A stretch of 32,567 nt of DNA from Streptomyces sp. MZ04 (lineage in GTDB: Bacteria; Actinomycetota; Actinomycetes; Streptomycetales; Streptomycetaceae). The stretch is taken from NCBI RefSeq assembly GCF_004684775.1, contig NZ_SRIC01000063.1:1-32567 (forward strand), written 5' to 3'. Each line of letters starts with the position of its first letter. Position 1 is the stretch's first letter. The translations under genes were made by a program, and so were the position numbers. Positions 23,285 to 30,615 of the stretch are shown in pieces. The notes beneath the pieces were generated by a model. It saw only the letters and a list, made by a program, of their open reading frames with translations. It searched no databases and was not told the origin of the DNA.

Positions 23285-23414
23285 TTCGCGTTCCCGCCGC
23301 CCGCTTCCCGCCGCCTGGTTCGCGCCGCCTGGTTCGCGTCCATCGGTCGTTTATCGGCGCCCCTTACCGTGACAGCCCTCGCGCTCACTCGCGTAACCAT
23401 GGTCGGGGGACGGC

Positions 23415-24401
23415 ATGGCGCTGCGTATTCACTTCACGGCACAGGATCTGGCGCGTACGACGGTCGCGGCGCGCCCGGACATCATGTGGGAGCTGACGAT
23501 CAGCCTCCACCGGCTCCAGTCGCCACGGCGCACCGCACGCTGCGGGCCGTGGGTCGGGCATGTGCGCGACCGGATGCGTACGCGCGATCTGCGGAGTGTG
23601 CTGCACACGCTGACGACGCTCGTGCCGGCCCGCGGCGACTTCCCCGACTTCCTCACGCCGCCGGGGCAGTTGGGCTTCGCCGACGCGCTCGACCTGATCG
23701 CCGGGGGCGGCCGCCGGATGTTCGCCGACGACCTCGCCTCGGTCTTCCGGGCACGCGAACGTCCCTTATGGGTACGTCAGTTGGCCGACGGCGACCGCGA
23801 TCGGCGCCGGGAGCTGCTCGACGCGCTCGCCGTGTACCACCGCGAACTCCTTCGCCCCTGTCTGCCCGAACTGGACGAGACGGTGCTCGCGGAGCGTGCC
23901 GTGTGCGGGCGCCGGGTCCTGGACGGCGGGGTCGGGAAGCTGCTCGGCGTCCTCTCCCCGGCGGTCCGTTGGGCGTGGCCGGTGCTGACCACCGACTATC
24001 CGGTCGACCGGGACCTGCACCTCGCCGGGCGCGGCATCACCCTCGTCCCGTCCTTCTTCTGCGCGACGCCGGTGACGCTGATCGACCCCGAACTGCCGCC
24101 GGTCCTTGTCTATCCGGTCACTGGCGCGGGGCCGCGCGCCGCTGCCGGTGCGGACGGCCTCACCCCGGTGCTCGGCCGCACCCGCGCGCTGGCGATCCGG
24201 GCCCTGGTTCACCCCTGCTCGACCAGTGAACTGGCGCTGCGGACAGGCATATCGGTGGCGAGCGCGAGCAGGCACGCGGCGGCGCTGCGGGAAGCGGGTC
24301 TTGTCACCAGTGCGCGGCAGGGTGGTGAGGTGCTGCATGTGGCGACCCGGCTGGGCAGGGAACTCATCGGGCGTGCCGGGGAGTTGGCCCACTCCGCGTG
24401 A
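23415..24401 (+). CDS. DUF5937 / ArsR-like winged-helix regulator
   Basis: This 328-aa cytosolic protein begins MALRIHFTAQDLARTTVAARPDIMWELTISLH, the N-terminus of the actinobacterial DUF5937 family (ligand or dimer domain, about residues 1-240). Residues about 255-325 form an ArsR-type winged helix: LGRTRALAIRALVHPCSTSELALRTGISVASASRHAAALREAGLVTSARQGG, where the SVASASRH segment is the recognition helix. There are no ArsR metal-site Cys residues in the helix, so a small organic effector is more likely than a metal. GGGGGA before ATG 23415. No obvious target operon is adjacent; the M23 gene follows after 121 bp on the same strand. Confidence 0.85.
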   Translation: MALRIHFTAQDLARTTVAARPDIMWELTISLHRLQSPRRTARCGPWVGHVRDRMRTRDLRSVLHTLTTLVPARGDFPDFLTPPGQLGFADALDLIAGGGRRMFADDLASVFRARERPLWVRQLADGDRDRRRELLDALAVYHRELLRPCLPELDETVLAERAVCGRRVLDGGVGKLLGVLSPAVRWAWPVLTTDYPVDRDLHLAGRGITLVPSFFCATPVTLIDPELPPVLVYPVTGAGPRAAAGADGLTPVLGRTRALAIRALVHPCSTSELALRTGISVASASRHAAALREAGLVTSARQGGEVLHVATRLGRELIGRAGELAHSA

Positions 24402-24522
24402 ATCTGCATGAGGCAAAGGTTCCGTTTGCAGTGGGGTGCAATCCCCTGGTGGGGGCGGGGGCGCCCCCTCTCCAATGGTCATGGCCACACCAAGTGGCGC
24501 ATCGCTACGGGGAGGGAAAGCA
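24402..24522. other. Leader region of the M23 peptidase gene
   Basis: The 121-bp gap contains three short dyads: GCAAA-N7-TTTGC (24413-24429), GGGG-TGCAAT-CCCC just after it, and a G/C-rich GGGGGC..GCCCCC palindrome near 24455-24465 that may end the upstream transcript. I cannot match it to a known riboswitch class. Confidence 0.3.
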
Positions 24523-25977
24523 GTGAAGAGACGTATGGCTGTGGTGCTGGGCGGGGTGTTGGCGGCGGGTGTGTTGAGCATGCCTGCGGCGGTGGCGGCG
24601 GAGCCGCCCATCGACTTCCAGCTGCCGTTCACCTGCGGGCAGGAGTGGCAGATCAACTCCTACGGCGACGACCACGCACCGGCCCTCGACATGGTGCGTG
24701 AGCCCGACCAGGTGGGCACCGAGGGGGCGCTGCTCACGGCGCCGGCGGACGGGGTCGTCAACGAGTCCAAGTGGCACGACAACGCCGGCAACATCATCCA
24801 GATCGACCACGGCGGCGGCTACTTCACCACATCCATCCACCTGCAGTCACGCTCGGTCGAGGTGGGTGCCACGGTCAAGCAGGGCCAGGAGATCGGCCGC
24901 GTGGGGAAGACGGGGCCCACCTCGAACGGCCATCCCCACCTGCACTTCGAGATGGCGATCGACGCCGACGGCGATGGCCGGGCCACGTGGGGCGGCGTCG
25001 GGACCGAGCGGGTCAACTCCTGGTTCGACGGAGTCGAGTACGGCGGTGTCGGCGAGACGTGGCGCAATGTCGCCAGCAAGAACTGCGGCGGCGACCCGGG
25101 CCCGGGCCCCGACCCCGAGCCGGAGGCGACCACGCTCGCCTACACCGGCGACAAGAGCGTCTCCAACGGCTCCGACGCCAAGCTCTCCGCCGTCCTGAAG
25201 GCGAAGGAGTCCGAAGAGCCCGTCGAGGGCCGCGAGGTGTCCTTCGAGCTGGGTGACGGTGACACCGCGCAGACCTGCGAGGGCAAGACGGACGCCGACG
25301 GCACCGCGACCTGCACGGTCGACGTCGCGGACCAGGCCCTGACCGAGGACGCCACCGTGCCGCTCACCGCGGCCTTCGCGGGCGACGACGAGTACACCAA
25401 GTCCGATGACTCCGAGAAGCTGAAGCTCCAGCACGTCGAGGGCCGCTCCTACGGTCTCGCGGCCAAGATCCCGCTCCCGCTCATCCCGGTCGGCATCGAC
25501 CCGACGCCGGACACCGGGACGGTGCGGACGGCCGGGGCGGAGACGAAGTCCCCCGCGTGCGCGCAGGGCATCAACGCGATCGTCCTGAACGCCGACGCGC
25601 TCTGCGCGGAGGTCGTCACGAAGACAGGGCCGAGCGCCGCGACGGCGACGTCGACCGTGGCGGACGTGTCCGTCGGGCTCCCGGGCCTCCCGGTGATCGG
25701 GATCTCCGGCCTGACGTCGAAGTCGTCCAGCACCTGTGAGGCGGCGAAGGGCGGCGTGAGCCTGGAACTGACCGTCGCGGGCACCCCGGTCAGCCTTCCG
25801 GACACACCGGGGTACGAGGTCGACCTCGGCCTCGCGGGCAAGCTCGTCGTCAATGAGCAGACCCCGGTGGCGGGCGCGGACAAGGGCCTGACGGTCAACG
25901 CGGTCCATCTGACGACACTGGCAGGGGCGGACGTGGTGATCGGTTCGAGCACCACGAGCGCGCACGACTGCGCGTAA
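24523..25977 (+). CDS. Exported M23 peptidase with Ig-like and choice-of-anchor P domains
   Basis: GTG 24523 is chosen because GGAGGG lies six bases upstream and the product begins with a signal peptide (VKRRMAVVLGGVL... cut near AVAA-EP, residue 26). The LytM/M23 domain spans about 30-190, with zinc-ligand candidates HAPALD and GHPHLHFEM. A Gly/Pro linker (GGDPGPGPDPEPE) leads to an Ig-like domain about 205-315 (LAYTGDKSVSNGSDAKLSAVLKA; FAGDDEYTKS). Residues about 320-484 match the actinobacterial choice-of-anchor P domain, ending VNAVHLTTLAGADVVIGSSTTSAHDCA. The enzyme should cut peptidoglycan cross-bridges or another extracellular peptide; the C-terminal domain probably tethers it outside the cell. 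No transmembrane anchor or LPXTG is seen. Confidence 0.9.
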   Translation: MKRRMAVVLGGVLAAGVLSMPAAVAAEPPIDFQLPFTCGQEWQINSYGDDHAPALDMVREPDQVGTEGALLTAPADGVVNESKWHDNAGNIIQIDHGGGYFTTSIHLQSRSVEVGATVKQGQEIGRVGKTGPTSNGHPHLHFEMAIDADGDGRATWGGVGTERVNSWFDGVEYGGVGETWRNVASKNCGGDPGPGPDPEPEATTLAYTGDKSVSNGSDAKLSAVLKAKESEEPVEGREVSFELGDGDTAQTCEGKTDADGTATCTVDVADQALTEDATVPLTAAFAGDDEYTKSDDSEKLKLQHVEGRSYGLAAKIPLPLIPVGIDPTPDTGTVRTAGAETKSPACAQGINAIVLNADALCAEVVTKTGPSAATATSTVADVSVGLPGLPVIGISGLTSKSSSTCEAAKGGVSLELTVAGTPVSLPDTPGYEVDLGLAGKLVVNEQTPVAGADKGLTVNAVHLTTLAGADVVIGSSTTSAHDCA

Positions 25978-25994
25978 CGGATACACCGCTGCAG

Positions 25995-26026
25995 GGCCCG
26001 GAGCCGGAGGGGGGCTCCGGGCCTTT
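25995..26026 (+). terminator. Terminator after the M23 gene
   Basis: Perfect 11-bp arms GGCCCGGAGCC (25995-26005) and GGCTCCGGGCC (26013-26023) with a 7-base loop are followed by TTT, 17 bp past the stop. Confidence 0.88.
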
Positions 26027-26089
26027 CCTGTGCGTACGCACAGTCGGCGCACACGTCTGTGACAGGTGGGGTCCCTAGCGTCCGGCCCC

Positions 26090-27052
26090 ATGACGCAGAA
26101 CAGCGAACGAGACGAGCCGCAACGGATCACGGCACCCCAAGGCCCGGCCCACAAACGGGACGTGACGCGCCGGAAGTTCCTCGTGGCGAGCGGGGCCGCG
26201 GTGGCGGCGGTCGGGGTCGGCGGCGTGGTGGCGGCGAGCGCGAACGCGGAGGGCACGGCGGAGGGCACGACGGATGCGGGTTCCTCGGCGACCGGTGCTT
26301 CGGCGGCCGAGGCGTGCTACCGCCTGACCGGCGAGACCACCGAGGGCCCGTACTACATCGATGCCGACAAGATCCGGAAGGACATCACCGAGGACCGCGA
26401 TGGCATCCCCTTCACCCTCCGCCTCAAGGTGATCGACTCCGACACCTGCAAGCCGCTGAGGCGCGCGGCGGTGGACATCTGGCACTGCGACGCGCTGGGC
26501 ATCTATTCGGGGTACGAGTCGCTCAGTGGCGGGGGCGGCGGAGGAGGCGGCACCACCCCACCGAGCGGTACGCCCACGGGCACGCCCACAGGCACGCCCC
26601 CGTCCGGTGACCCCGGCGGCGGTGGCGGCGGCCATGAGGAACCGACGGACGACGAGCGCTACTTGCGCGGCACGCAGCTCACCGACCAGCACGGGTACGT
26701 GGAGTTCAAGACGGTCTTCCCCGGCTGGTACCGGGGCCGTGCCGTACACATCCACACGAAGGTGCACGTCGGCGGCAAGATGACGGACGCGGGCTACGAG
26801 GGCGGCCACACCTGCCACACGGGCCAGTTCTTCTTCGCGGAGACGGCGGTCCTGGCCTCCGCCGATGTGGCCCCGTACGCCACGAGCACGACGGAACGCA
26901 CGACGCTGGACGAGGACACGATCTACGGCGGTGGCGGCACCCAGGACGGCCTCCTGAAGCTCAAGTACCGCAAGGGCCACATCGAGAAGGGCGTGATCGG
27001 CTCGCTCACGATGGGGGTCGACCCGGACGAGACGCACGACGGGACGTCGTAG
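26090..27052 (+). CDS. Tat-exported intradiol ring-cleavage dioxygenase with low-complexity insertion
   Basis: From ATG 26090 the product is 320 aa (in-frame GTG 26066 would add eight residues). R27-R28-K-F-L-V starts a twin-arginine signal, with cleavage near SANA-EG. The catechol/protocatechuate 3,4-dioxygenase core shows the four Fe(III) ligands: Y139 (WHCDALGIYSGY), Y214 (FPGWYRGRAVHIH), H220 and H222. The enzyme would open catechol-type rings outside the cytoplasm, for example lignin-derived aromatics. Between Y142 and Y191 lies a Gly8, TP(S/T)GT-repeat, Gly6 segment (about 147-181) that interrupts the domain. There is no SD; TAGCGT at 26076 lies 8 bp before the ATG, so a leaderless transcript is possible. 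Confidence 0.93.
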   Translation: MTQNSERDEPQRITAPQGPAHKRDVTRRKFLVASGAAVAAVGVGGVVAASANAEGTAEGTTDAGSSATGASAAEACYRLTGETTEGPYYIDADKIRKDITEDRDGIPFTLRLKVIDSDTCKPLRRAAVDIWHCDALGIYSGYESLSGGGGGGGGTTPPSGTPTGTPTGTPPSGDPGGGGGGHEEPTDDERYLRGTQLTDQHGYVEFKTVFPGWYRGRAVHIHTKVHVGGKMTDAGYEGGHTCHTGQFFFAETAVLASADVAPYATSTTERTTLDEDTIYGGGGTQDGLLKLKYRKGHIEKGVIGSLTMGVDPDETHDGTS

Positions 27053-27069
27053 GCGGAGGCGCGGTGAGC

Positions 27070-27103
27070 AAGGGGCCCGGAACCAATCGGTTCCGGGCCC
27101 CTT
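27070..27103 (+). terminator. Terminator after the dioxygenase, abutting the sigma factor reading frame
   Basis: A perfect 15-bp stem (AAGGGGCCCGGAACC, 27070-27084, with 27089-27103) has an AATC loop, 17 bp past the dioxygenase stop. Its right arm ends just where homology of the downstream sigma factor frame begins. Confidence 0.85.
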
Positions 27104-27131
27104 CGCCGCCAGTGGGCCGCGGCTGCTGCGG

Positions 27132-27572
27132 ATGGCGTGGCTGCTCACGGGCGACGCGCATCTCGCGGAGGACCTGCTGCAGACGGCGCTCGCGAAGGCC
27201 TGGCCGAAGTGGCGGCGGACCGGGCAGGCGCACCCGGAGGCGTACGTACGCAAGATCCTCCTCAACACGCACACATCGTGGTGGCGTCGGCACTGGCGGG
27301 CGGAGGTCCCGCACGGCGAACTGCCCGAGCGGGCGGGCGAGTCGGACGCGTACGAGGGGGTGGACCTGGAGCAGTCGCTCGCCGCTGCCGTGCGGCGGCT
27401 GCCGCCGAGGCAGCGGGCGGTGGTGGTCCTTCGCTACTTCGAGGACCTCGGTGTGGACGCGACGGCCGGAATCCTCGGTTGCACTCCGGGCACGGTGAAG
27501 AGCCAGTCGGCGAAGGCGCTGCGCACGCCGCGGGCCGCGCTGCCGGCGAGGGAGGTGGACCACTGTGAGTGA
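27132..27572 (+). CDS. SigE-family ECF-like sigma factor, shortened 5' end
   Basis: From ATG 27132 the product is 146 aa. Region 2 is AWLLTGDAHLAEDLLQTALAKAWPKW and PEAYVRKILLNTHTSWWRR; region 4 is LPPRQRAVVVLRYFEDLGVDATAGILGCTPGTVKSQSAKAL. Family members are about 165-175 aa. The frame upstream of the ATG still reads like the family (PFAASGPRLLR), but it runs straight into the terminator hairpin, and no in-frame start exists there and no SD precedes 27132. The N-terminal helix of region 2.1 therefore seems lost. It could still be made from ATG 27132, or be decaying. The stop overlaps the start of the membrane-anchored partner gene, the usual sigma/anti-sigma arrangement. Confidence 0.75.
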   Translation: MAWLLTGDAHLAEDLLQTALAKAWPKWRRTGQAHPEAYVRKILLNTHTSWWRRHWRAEVPHGELPERAGESDAYEGVDLEQSLAAAVRRLPPRQRAVVVLRYFEDLGVDATAGILGCTPGTVKSQSAKALRTPRAALPAREVDHCE

Positions 27573-28341
27573 GGACGCCCCTGACGCGTACGACGAGGAA
27601 CGTGAGCTGCGGGTGTTCCTCGAGCGGGCGGTACCGCGCCCACAGGCCCCCGCCGCACGCCTTGCCCGCGTGCGCGAGCGGGCCGCGCGCAGCCGCAGGC
27701 GCAGGATCGCGGCCGGGGCGGCGGCCTCGGTGGCGGGGCTCGCCCTGGCCGGAGTGCTGGTGCCGGAGGCGCTGCGCTCGTCCGCCGACCCGGAGGTGGT
27801 ACCACCGGCGGCGACACCGCCGAGCCGCCAGGGCGTGGATGAACGGACCGTCAGCTACCGGGAGTTGGGCGGTGGCCTGACCCTGCGGCTCCCGGCGGAC
27901 TGGCAGGCGCTTGCGGTCCCCGCGGACGACAGGACGAAGAGCCCGCCGATCGGCTTCGCGGGCACGCAGCGGCTCACCCTGTACAAGCAGCCGTGCAAGC
28001 CCGACGAGCCGGGCGGCTGGTGCAACCCGCTGGACCGCCTCGACCCGGAGGACGGCGCGCTGCTCGCCCTGCGGAGCGAGAAGGCGGGCGGCCTGACCAA
28101 GAGGGCGAGGAAACCACCCGAGTTCACGGGTGGGACCTTGCGGAAGTCCTGTGCGCTTGCGGGGGGACGTCTCAGCTTCACGGCGGTGCTCGAATCCCCG
28201 GAGCCGGGGCGAGTGATCGTGGCGAACCTGTGCCTGGCGCCGGGCGGCTCAAAGCCCCGCCTGACCGAGGCGAACCACATCATCGCCTCGGCGACCTTCG
28301 CCACGAAGGACTCACCACCGGCAACGGCCCCGCCGAGCTGA
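27565..28341 (+). CDS. Membrane-anchored protein coupled to the SigE-family sigma factor (putative anti-sigma)
   Basis: GTG 27565 overlaps the sigma gene stop by eight bases; GGAGG lies nine bases upstream. The 258-aa product has a cytosolic N-terminus (1-47, MSEDAPDAYDEERELRVFLERAVPRP, then an Arg-rich patch RERAARSRRRR) and one membrane segment about 48-66 (AAGAAASVAGLALAGVLVP). An extracytoplasmic domain follows with Cys pairs (KQPCKPDEPGGWCNPLD; RKSCALAGG; ANLCLAPGG). There is no zinc-finger HxxxCxxC motif, so it is not a ZAS-type anti-sigma. By position and topology it is likely to regulate the sigma factor. Confidence 0.75.
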   Translation: MSEDAPDAYDEERELRVFLERAVPRPQAPAARLARVRERAARSRRRRIAAGAAASVAGLALAGVLVPEALRSSADPEVVPPAATPPSRQGVDERTVSYRELGGGLTLRLPADWQALAVPADDRTKSPPIGFAGTQRLTLYKQPCKPDEPGGWCNPLDRLDPEDGALLALRSEKAGGLTKRARKPPEFTGGTLRKSCALAGGRLSFTAVLESPEPGRVIVANLCLAPGGSKPRLTEANHIIASATFATKDSPPATAPPS

Positions 28342-28410
28342 CGTTTCACGTCGGGCCAGAGGCCCGCATCCCCTCCAAGACCTTACGCAGGCCCTTTCCA
28401 GGAGACCCCT

Positions 28411-29181
28411 ATGCCTTCTCCCACCTGCCCACGCCCTGTCGCGTACGCGGCCGCAGGCGTGGCGCTGACCCTGCTGCTCACAGCGTGCGGAACCGGCGCG
28501 CAATCCGACGGTCGCCCGAGTGGTGAGGCCAGATCCGTCAGCGAGGCGCCCGAGCCGAGCCGCACCACCCCCGAACGGCCCCGGCAGATACCGGCGTTGG
28601 GTGCGAAGACCCGAGCCCGGATACCCCCCTCCACGACCCAGGCCCTGGTCGTCACGGGCGAGGCGCCCGACGCGAACCGCGCGACGGCGGTGCTCTACAC
28701 GCGCAAGTCCCCCTCCGGCGCGGCTGGTTGGCGCCCGGCGTCGGATCCCTGGCCTGCGCACAACGGGTTACGGGGATGGTCGTCGCGCCACGTGCAGGGT
28801 GACCGCAAATCACCCGTCGGCGTATATGGCCTGACCGACGCGGGCGGCCTCCTCCCGGACCCCGGAACCCGCTTCCCGTACGACCAGGGCCCGGCCTTCA
28901 CCGCGCGTGGCACGGGCTTCAAGGGCGAGCCGCTGACCGGCTCCTTCGACTACGTCATCGCCATCAACTACAACCGCGAGCCGGGCAGGACCCCGCTGGA
29001 CTGGACGCGCCCGCTGGGTGCGCGCCGGGGCGGCGGCATCTGGCTGCATGTGGACCACGGGGGCCCGACGCAGGGCTGTGTGTCGCTGCCGAAGGCGCGG
29101 ATGAAAGAACTGCTGCGGACACTGGACCCGGCGCGGAAGCCGGTGGTCGTGATGGGGGATGCGGGGGCGTTGGGCGCGTAG
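28411..29181 (+). CDS. Lipoprotein L,D-transpeptidase (YkuD fold)
   Basis: This 256-aa protein has a lipoprotein signal with lipobox LLTAC (C26), then a Ser/Pro/Arg-rich linker to about residue 65. The YkuD-type catalytic domain carries H213 (GIWLHVDHGG) and nucleophile C223 (TQGCVSLPKARM), preceded by KSPVGVYGLTDAGG. Such enzymes form 3-3 cross-links in peptidoglycan or attach proteins to it; some members of this subgroup are unproven. GGAG lies before ATG 28411. It follows the sigma/anti-sigma pair by 69 bp on the same strand, so it could belong to that envelope-stress unit. Confidence 0.9.
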   Translation: MPSPTCPRPVAYAAAGVALTLLLTACGTGAQSDGRPSGEARSVSEAPEPSRTTPERPRQIPALGAKTRARIPPSTTQALVVTGEAPDANRATAVLYTRKSPSGAAGWRPASDPWPAHNGLRGWSSRHVQGDRKSPVGVYGLTDAGGLLPDPGTRFPYDQGPAFTARGTGFKGEPLTGSFDYVIAINYNREPGRTPLDWTRPLGARRGGGIWLHVDHGGPTQGCVSLPKARMKELLRTLDPARKPVVVMGDAGALGA

Positions 29182-29227
29182 GCAGGGTGGGGGACGCTGC
29201 CTACGCGGATGACAGCGATGCCGGGGC

Positions 29228-29407
29228 TCAGGCGGCCGGTGTCCGTGAGGAGTTGGCCTCGGCCTCGGCCCACTCGGTGACCAGCCGTTCGTACACCAGG
29301 CGCTCGTCGGGGCGGAGCCGCCCGCCCGCGTGGAGCCAGAGCGCACGGATCTCCTCGTTGACCTCGTCGGCGGTGCGTCGCCGGTCGGGAGGGGGAATCG
29401 TGGCCAT
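29228..29407 (-). CDS. Small conserved-looking protein, 59 aa, function unknown
   Basis: Minus-strand ATG 29407 to TGA 29228 encodes a charged soluble peptide starting MATIPPPDRRRTADEVNEEI, continuing RALWLHAGGRLRPDERLVYERLVTEWAEAEA. It has strong GC bias at third codon positions. I recall similar short actinobacterial proteins (RRTADEVNEEIRALW) but no assigned role. A good promoter lies immediately upstream at 29419-29447, which argues for a real gene. Convergent with the L,D-transpeptidase gene. Confidence 0.78.
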   Translation of the reverse strand: MATIPPPDRRRTADEVNEEIRALWLHAGGRLRPDERLVYERLVTEWAEAEANSSRTPAA

Positions 29408-29418
29408 ACCGTGAAGCC

Positions 29419-29447
29419 TACGTAGGAAAATGTGAAGACAGCGTCAA
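29419..29447 (-). promoter_or_regulatory. Sigma-70-type promoter of the 59-aa gene
   Basis: On the minus strand, TTGACG (29447-29442) and TACGTA (29424-29419) are separated by 17 bp. Transcription should start about 5 bases before ATG 29407, so the mRNA is nearly leaderless. The -10 lies in the 10-bp palindrome CCTACGTAGG. Confidence 0.7.
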
Positions 29448-29519
29448 GTCATGCCGCCTCCCCGCATGACTTAGATCACCCTGATTCCCCGCACGGGCTC
29501 AGCGCGTGGCTCAATCGCG

Positions 29520-30350
29520 TCACTTTGCCTCGGGCACGAGCCAGGGCTCCTGCGGCAGTGGACTGCCGGTCTCCAGCAGGGACTTGAGGTTGGACAGCAC
29601 GGCGGGCCACCCCGAACCGACGTCCTTGAGGTCCTGCTCGCTCGCGAGGTTCTCGTGGGTGACGGTGAGGCGGACGATGCCGCCGTGCGGCTGGATGTCG
29701 AAGGTCACGCGGGAGGGCTCGGCGCCGGCGGCGGCGTTCGGATCGGCCCAGGTGGTGACGAGCCGAGTGGGCGGCACGCTCTCCAGGACGGTGCCGACGA
29801 TGTCGTCGATCCCTGACCCGTCGGTCCGCCGGTGGGCCCACCCGGACCCGGTCTTCCACTCCCCGTCGGAGACGTTGCTGTGCCCCCAGTAGGCGGCGGT
29901 CAGGTCGGCGTCGGTGAGGGCGTGCCAGACCTTGTCCGGGGTGCTTTCGATGTATGTGACGTAGACGTACGAGGGCTTGGTGCTGGGGCTGTCGCTGCTC
30001 ATGGTGGCGTCCTCCGCCTGTCGCTTGATCGCGCTCAGCGCCAGCAGCCGCGGGCGCTCGAAGCGGTCGATCCACCGCTCCTGGATCTCATGGAGCGGTA
30101 CGGGATTGAGGTAGTGGAGCTTCTCGCGGCCGCGGCGGACGGTGCTGACGAGGTTGGCGGCCTCAAGGATCCCCAGATGCTGGGTGGCCGACTGCCGCGA
30201 CATCTCGACGCGCTCGCACAACTCCCCCAGCGTCTGCCCGCCCCGCTCACGCAGCAGGTCGAGCAGATACCGCCGGGTGCGGTCGGCGAGGGCCTTGAAG
30301 ACTTTGTCGAGGTCGGGGTCCGCGCCGCCCGCGGTCGTCTCTGAGCTCAC
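29520..30350 (-). CDS. ArsR regulator fused to an SRPBCC/AHSA1 domain
   Basis: This is a single 276-aa frame. Residues 1-115 are an ArsR winged helix (DKVFKALADRTRRYLLDLL; SRQSATQHLGILEAANLVSTVRRGREKLHYLNP, then the PLHEIQERWIDRFERPRL helix). Residues about 128-265 are an AHSA1-type SRPBCC ligand-binding domain (YVYVTYIESTPDKVWHALTDADLTAAYWG; SRVTFDIQPHGGIVRLTVTHENL). ArsR and SRPBCC genes are usually adjacent; here the join is in frame at AEDATMSSDSPS, where an internal ATG could still allow separate translation. There are no ArsR metal Cys residues. No SD fits GTG 30350; promoter geometry suggests a leaderless transcript. Probably an autoregulator sensing a hydrophobic ligand. Confidence 0.9.
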   Translation of the reverse strand: MSSETTAGGADPDLDKVFKALADRTRRYLLDLLRERGGQTLGELCERVEMSRQSATQHLGILEAANLVSTVRRGREKLHYLNPVPLHEIQERWIDRFERPRLLALSAIKRQAEDATMSSDSPSTKPSYVYVTYIESTPDKVWHALTDADLTAAYWGHSNVSDGEWKTGSGWAHRRTDGSGIDDIVGTVLESVPPTRLVTTWADPNAAAGAEPSRVTFDIQPHGGIVRLTVTHENLASEQDLKDVGSGWPAVLSNLKSLLETGSPLPQEPWLVPEAK

Positions 30351-30356
30351 CCCTCC

Positions 30357-30384
30357 ATCATGCAGGTAAATGCCTGCATGTCAA
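30357..30384 (-). promoter_or_regulatory. Promoter of the ArsR-SRPBCC gene with embedded operator
   Basis: On the minus strand a perfect -35 TTGACA (30384-30379) and -10 CATGAT (30362-30357) are 16 bp apart, with predicted start at or near the GTG at 30350. The dyad CATGCAGG-TAAATG-CCTGCATG (30359-30380) fills the spacer and overlaps both hexamers, an ideal autorepression site. Confidence 0.7.
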
Positions 30385-30615
30385 TCACCCGCCGGGGGAT
30401 GCAAGGCGAACCACGGCATCAGAGCGCCGCCCTTGGGTGAGGGTGTGCAGCCGTGCATGAGAAACCGAGTTGTGTGCGCCGTCCCCATCGGAGCCGCCTG
30501 CGCCGGTGCTCACGTTGCGCAACGCGCCCACTCGTCCCTACCCCCAACCACCGTGCACACCAAGGGAGTTCAGAGTCATGGGCAGACCGGCCCGGCGAGG
30601 GGGTGAGCGCCGCGA

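Noticed and set aside
24402..24522. Riboswitch upstream of the M23 peptidase
   Set aside because: Several short hairpins exist but none matches a class I know; better left as an undefined leader.
30459..30606. Short plus-strand frame MRNRVVCAVPIGAACAG
   Set aside because: It looks like a signal-peptide start, but only about 50 residues follow, without conserved content or a good SD. The gap also holds the palindrome CGTTGCGCAACG at 30513-30524, which I could not tie to any gene.
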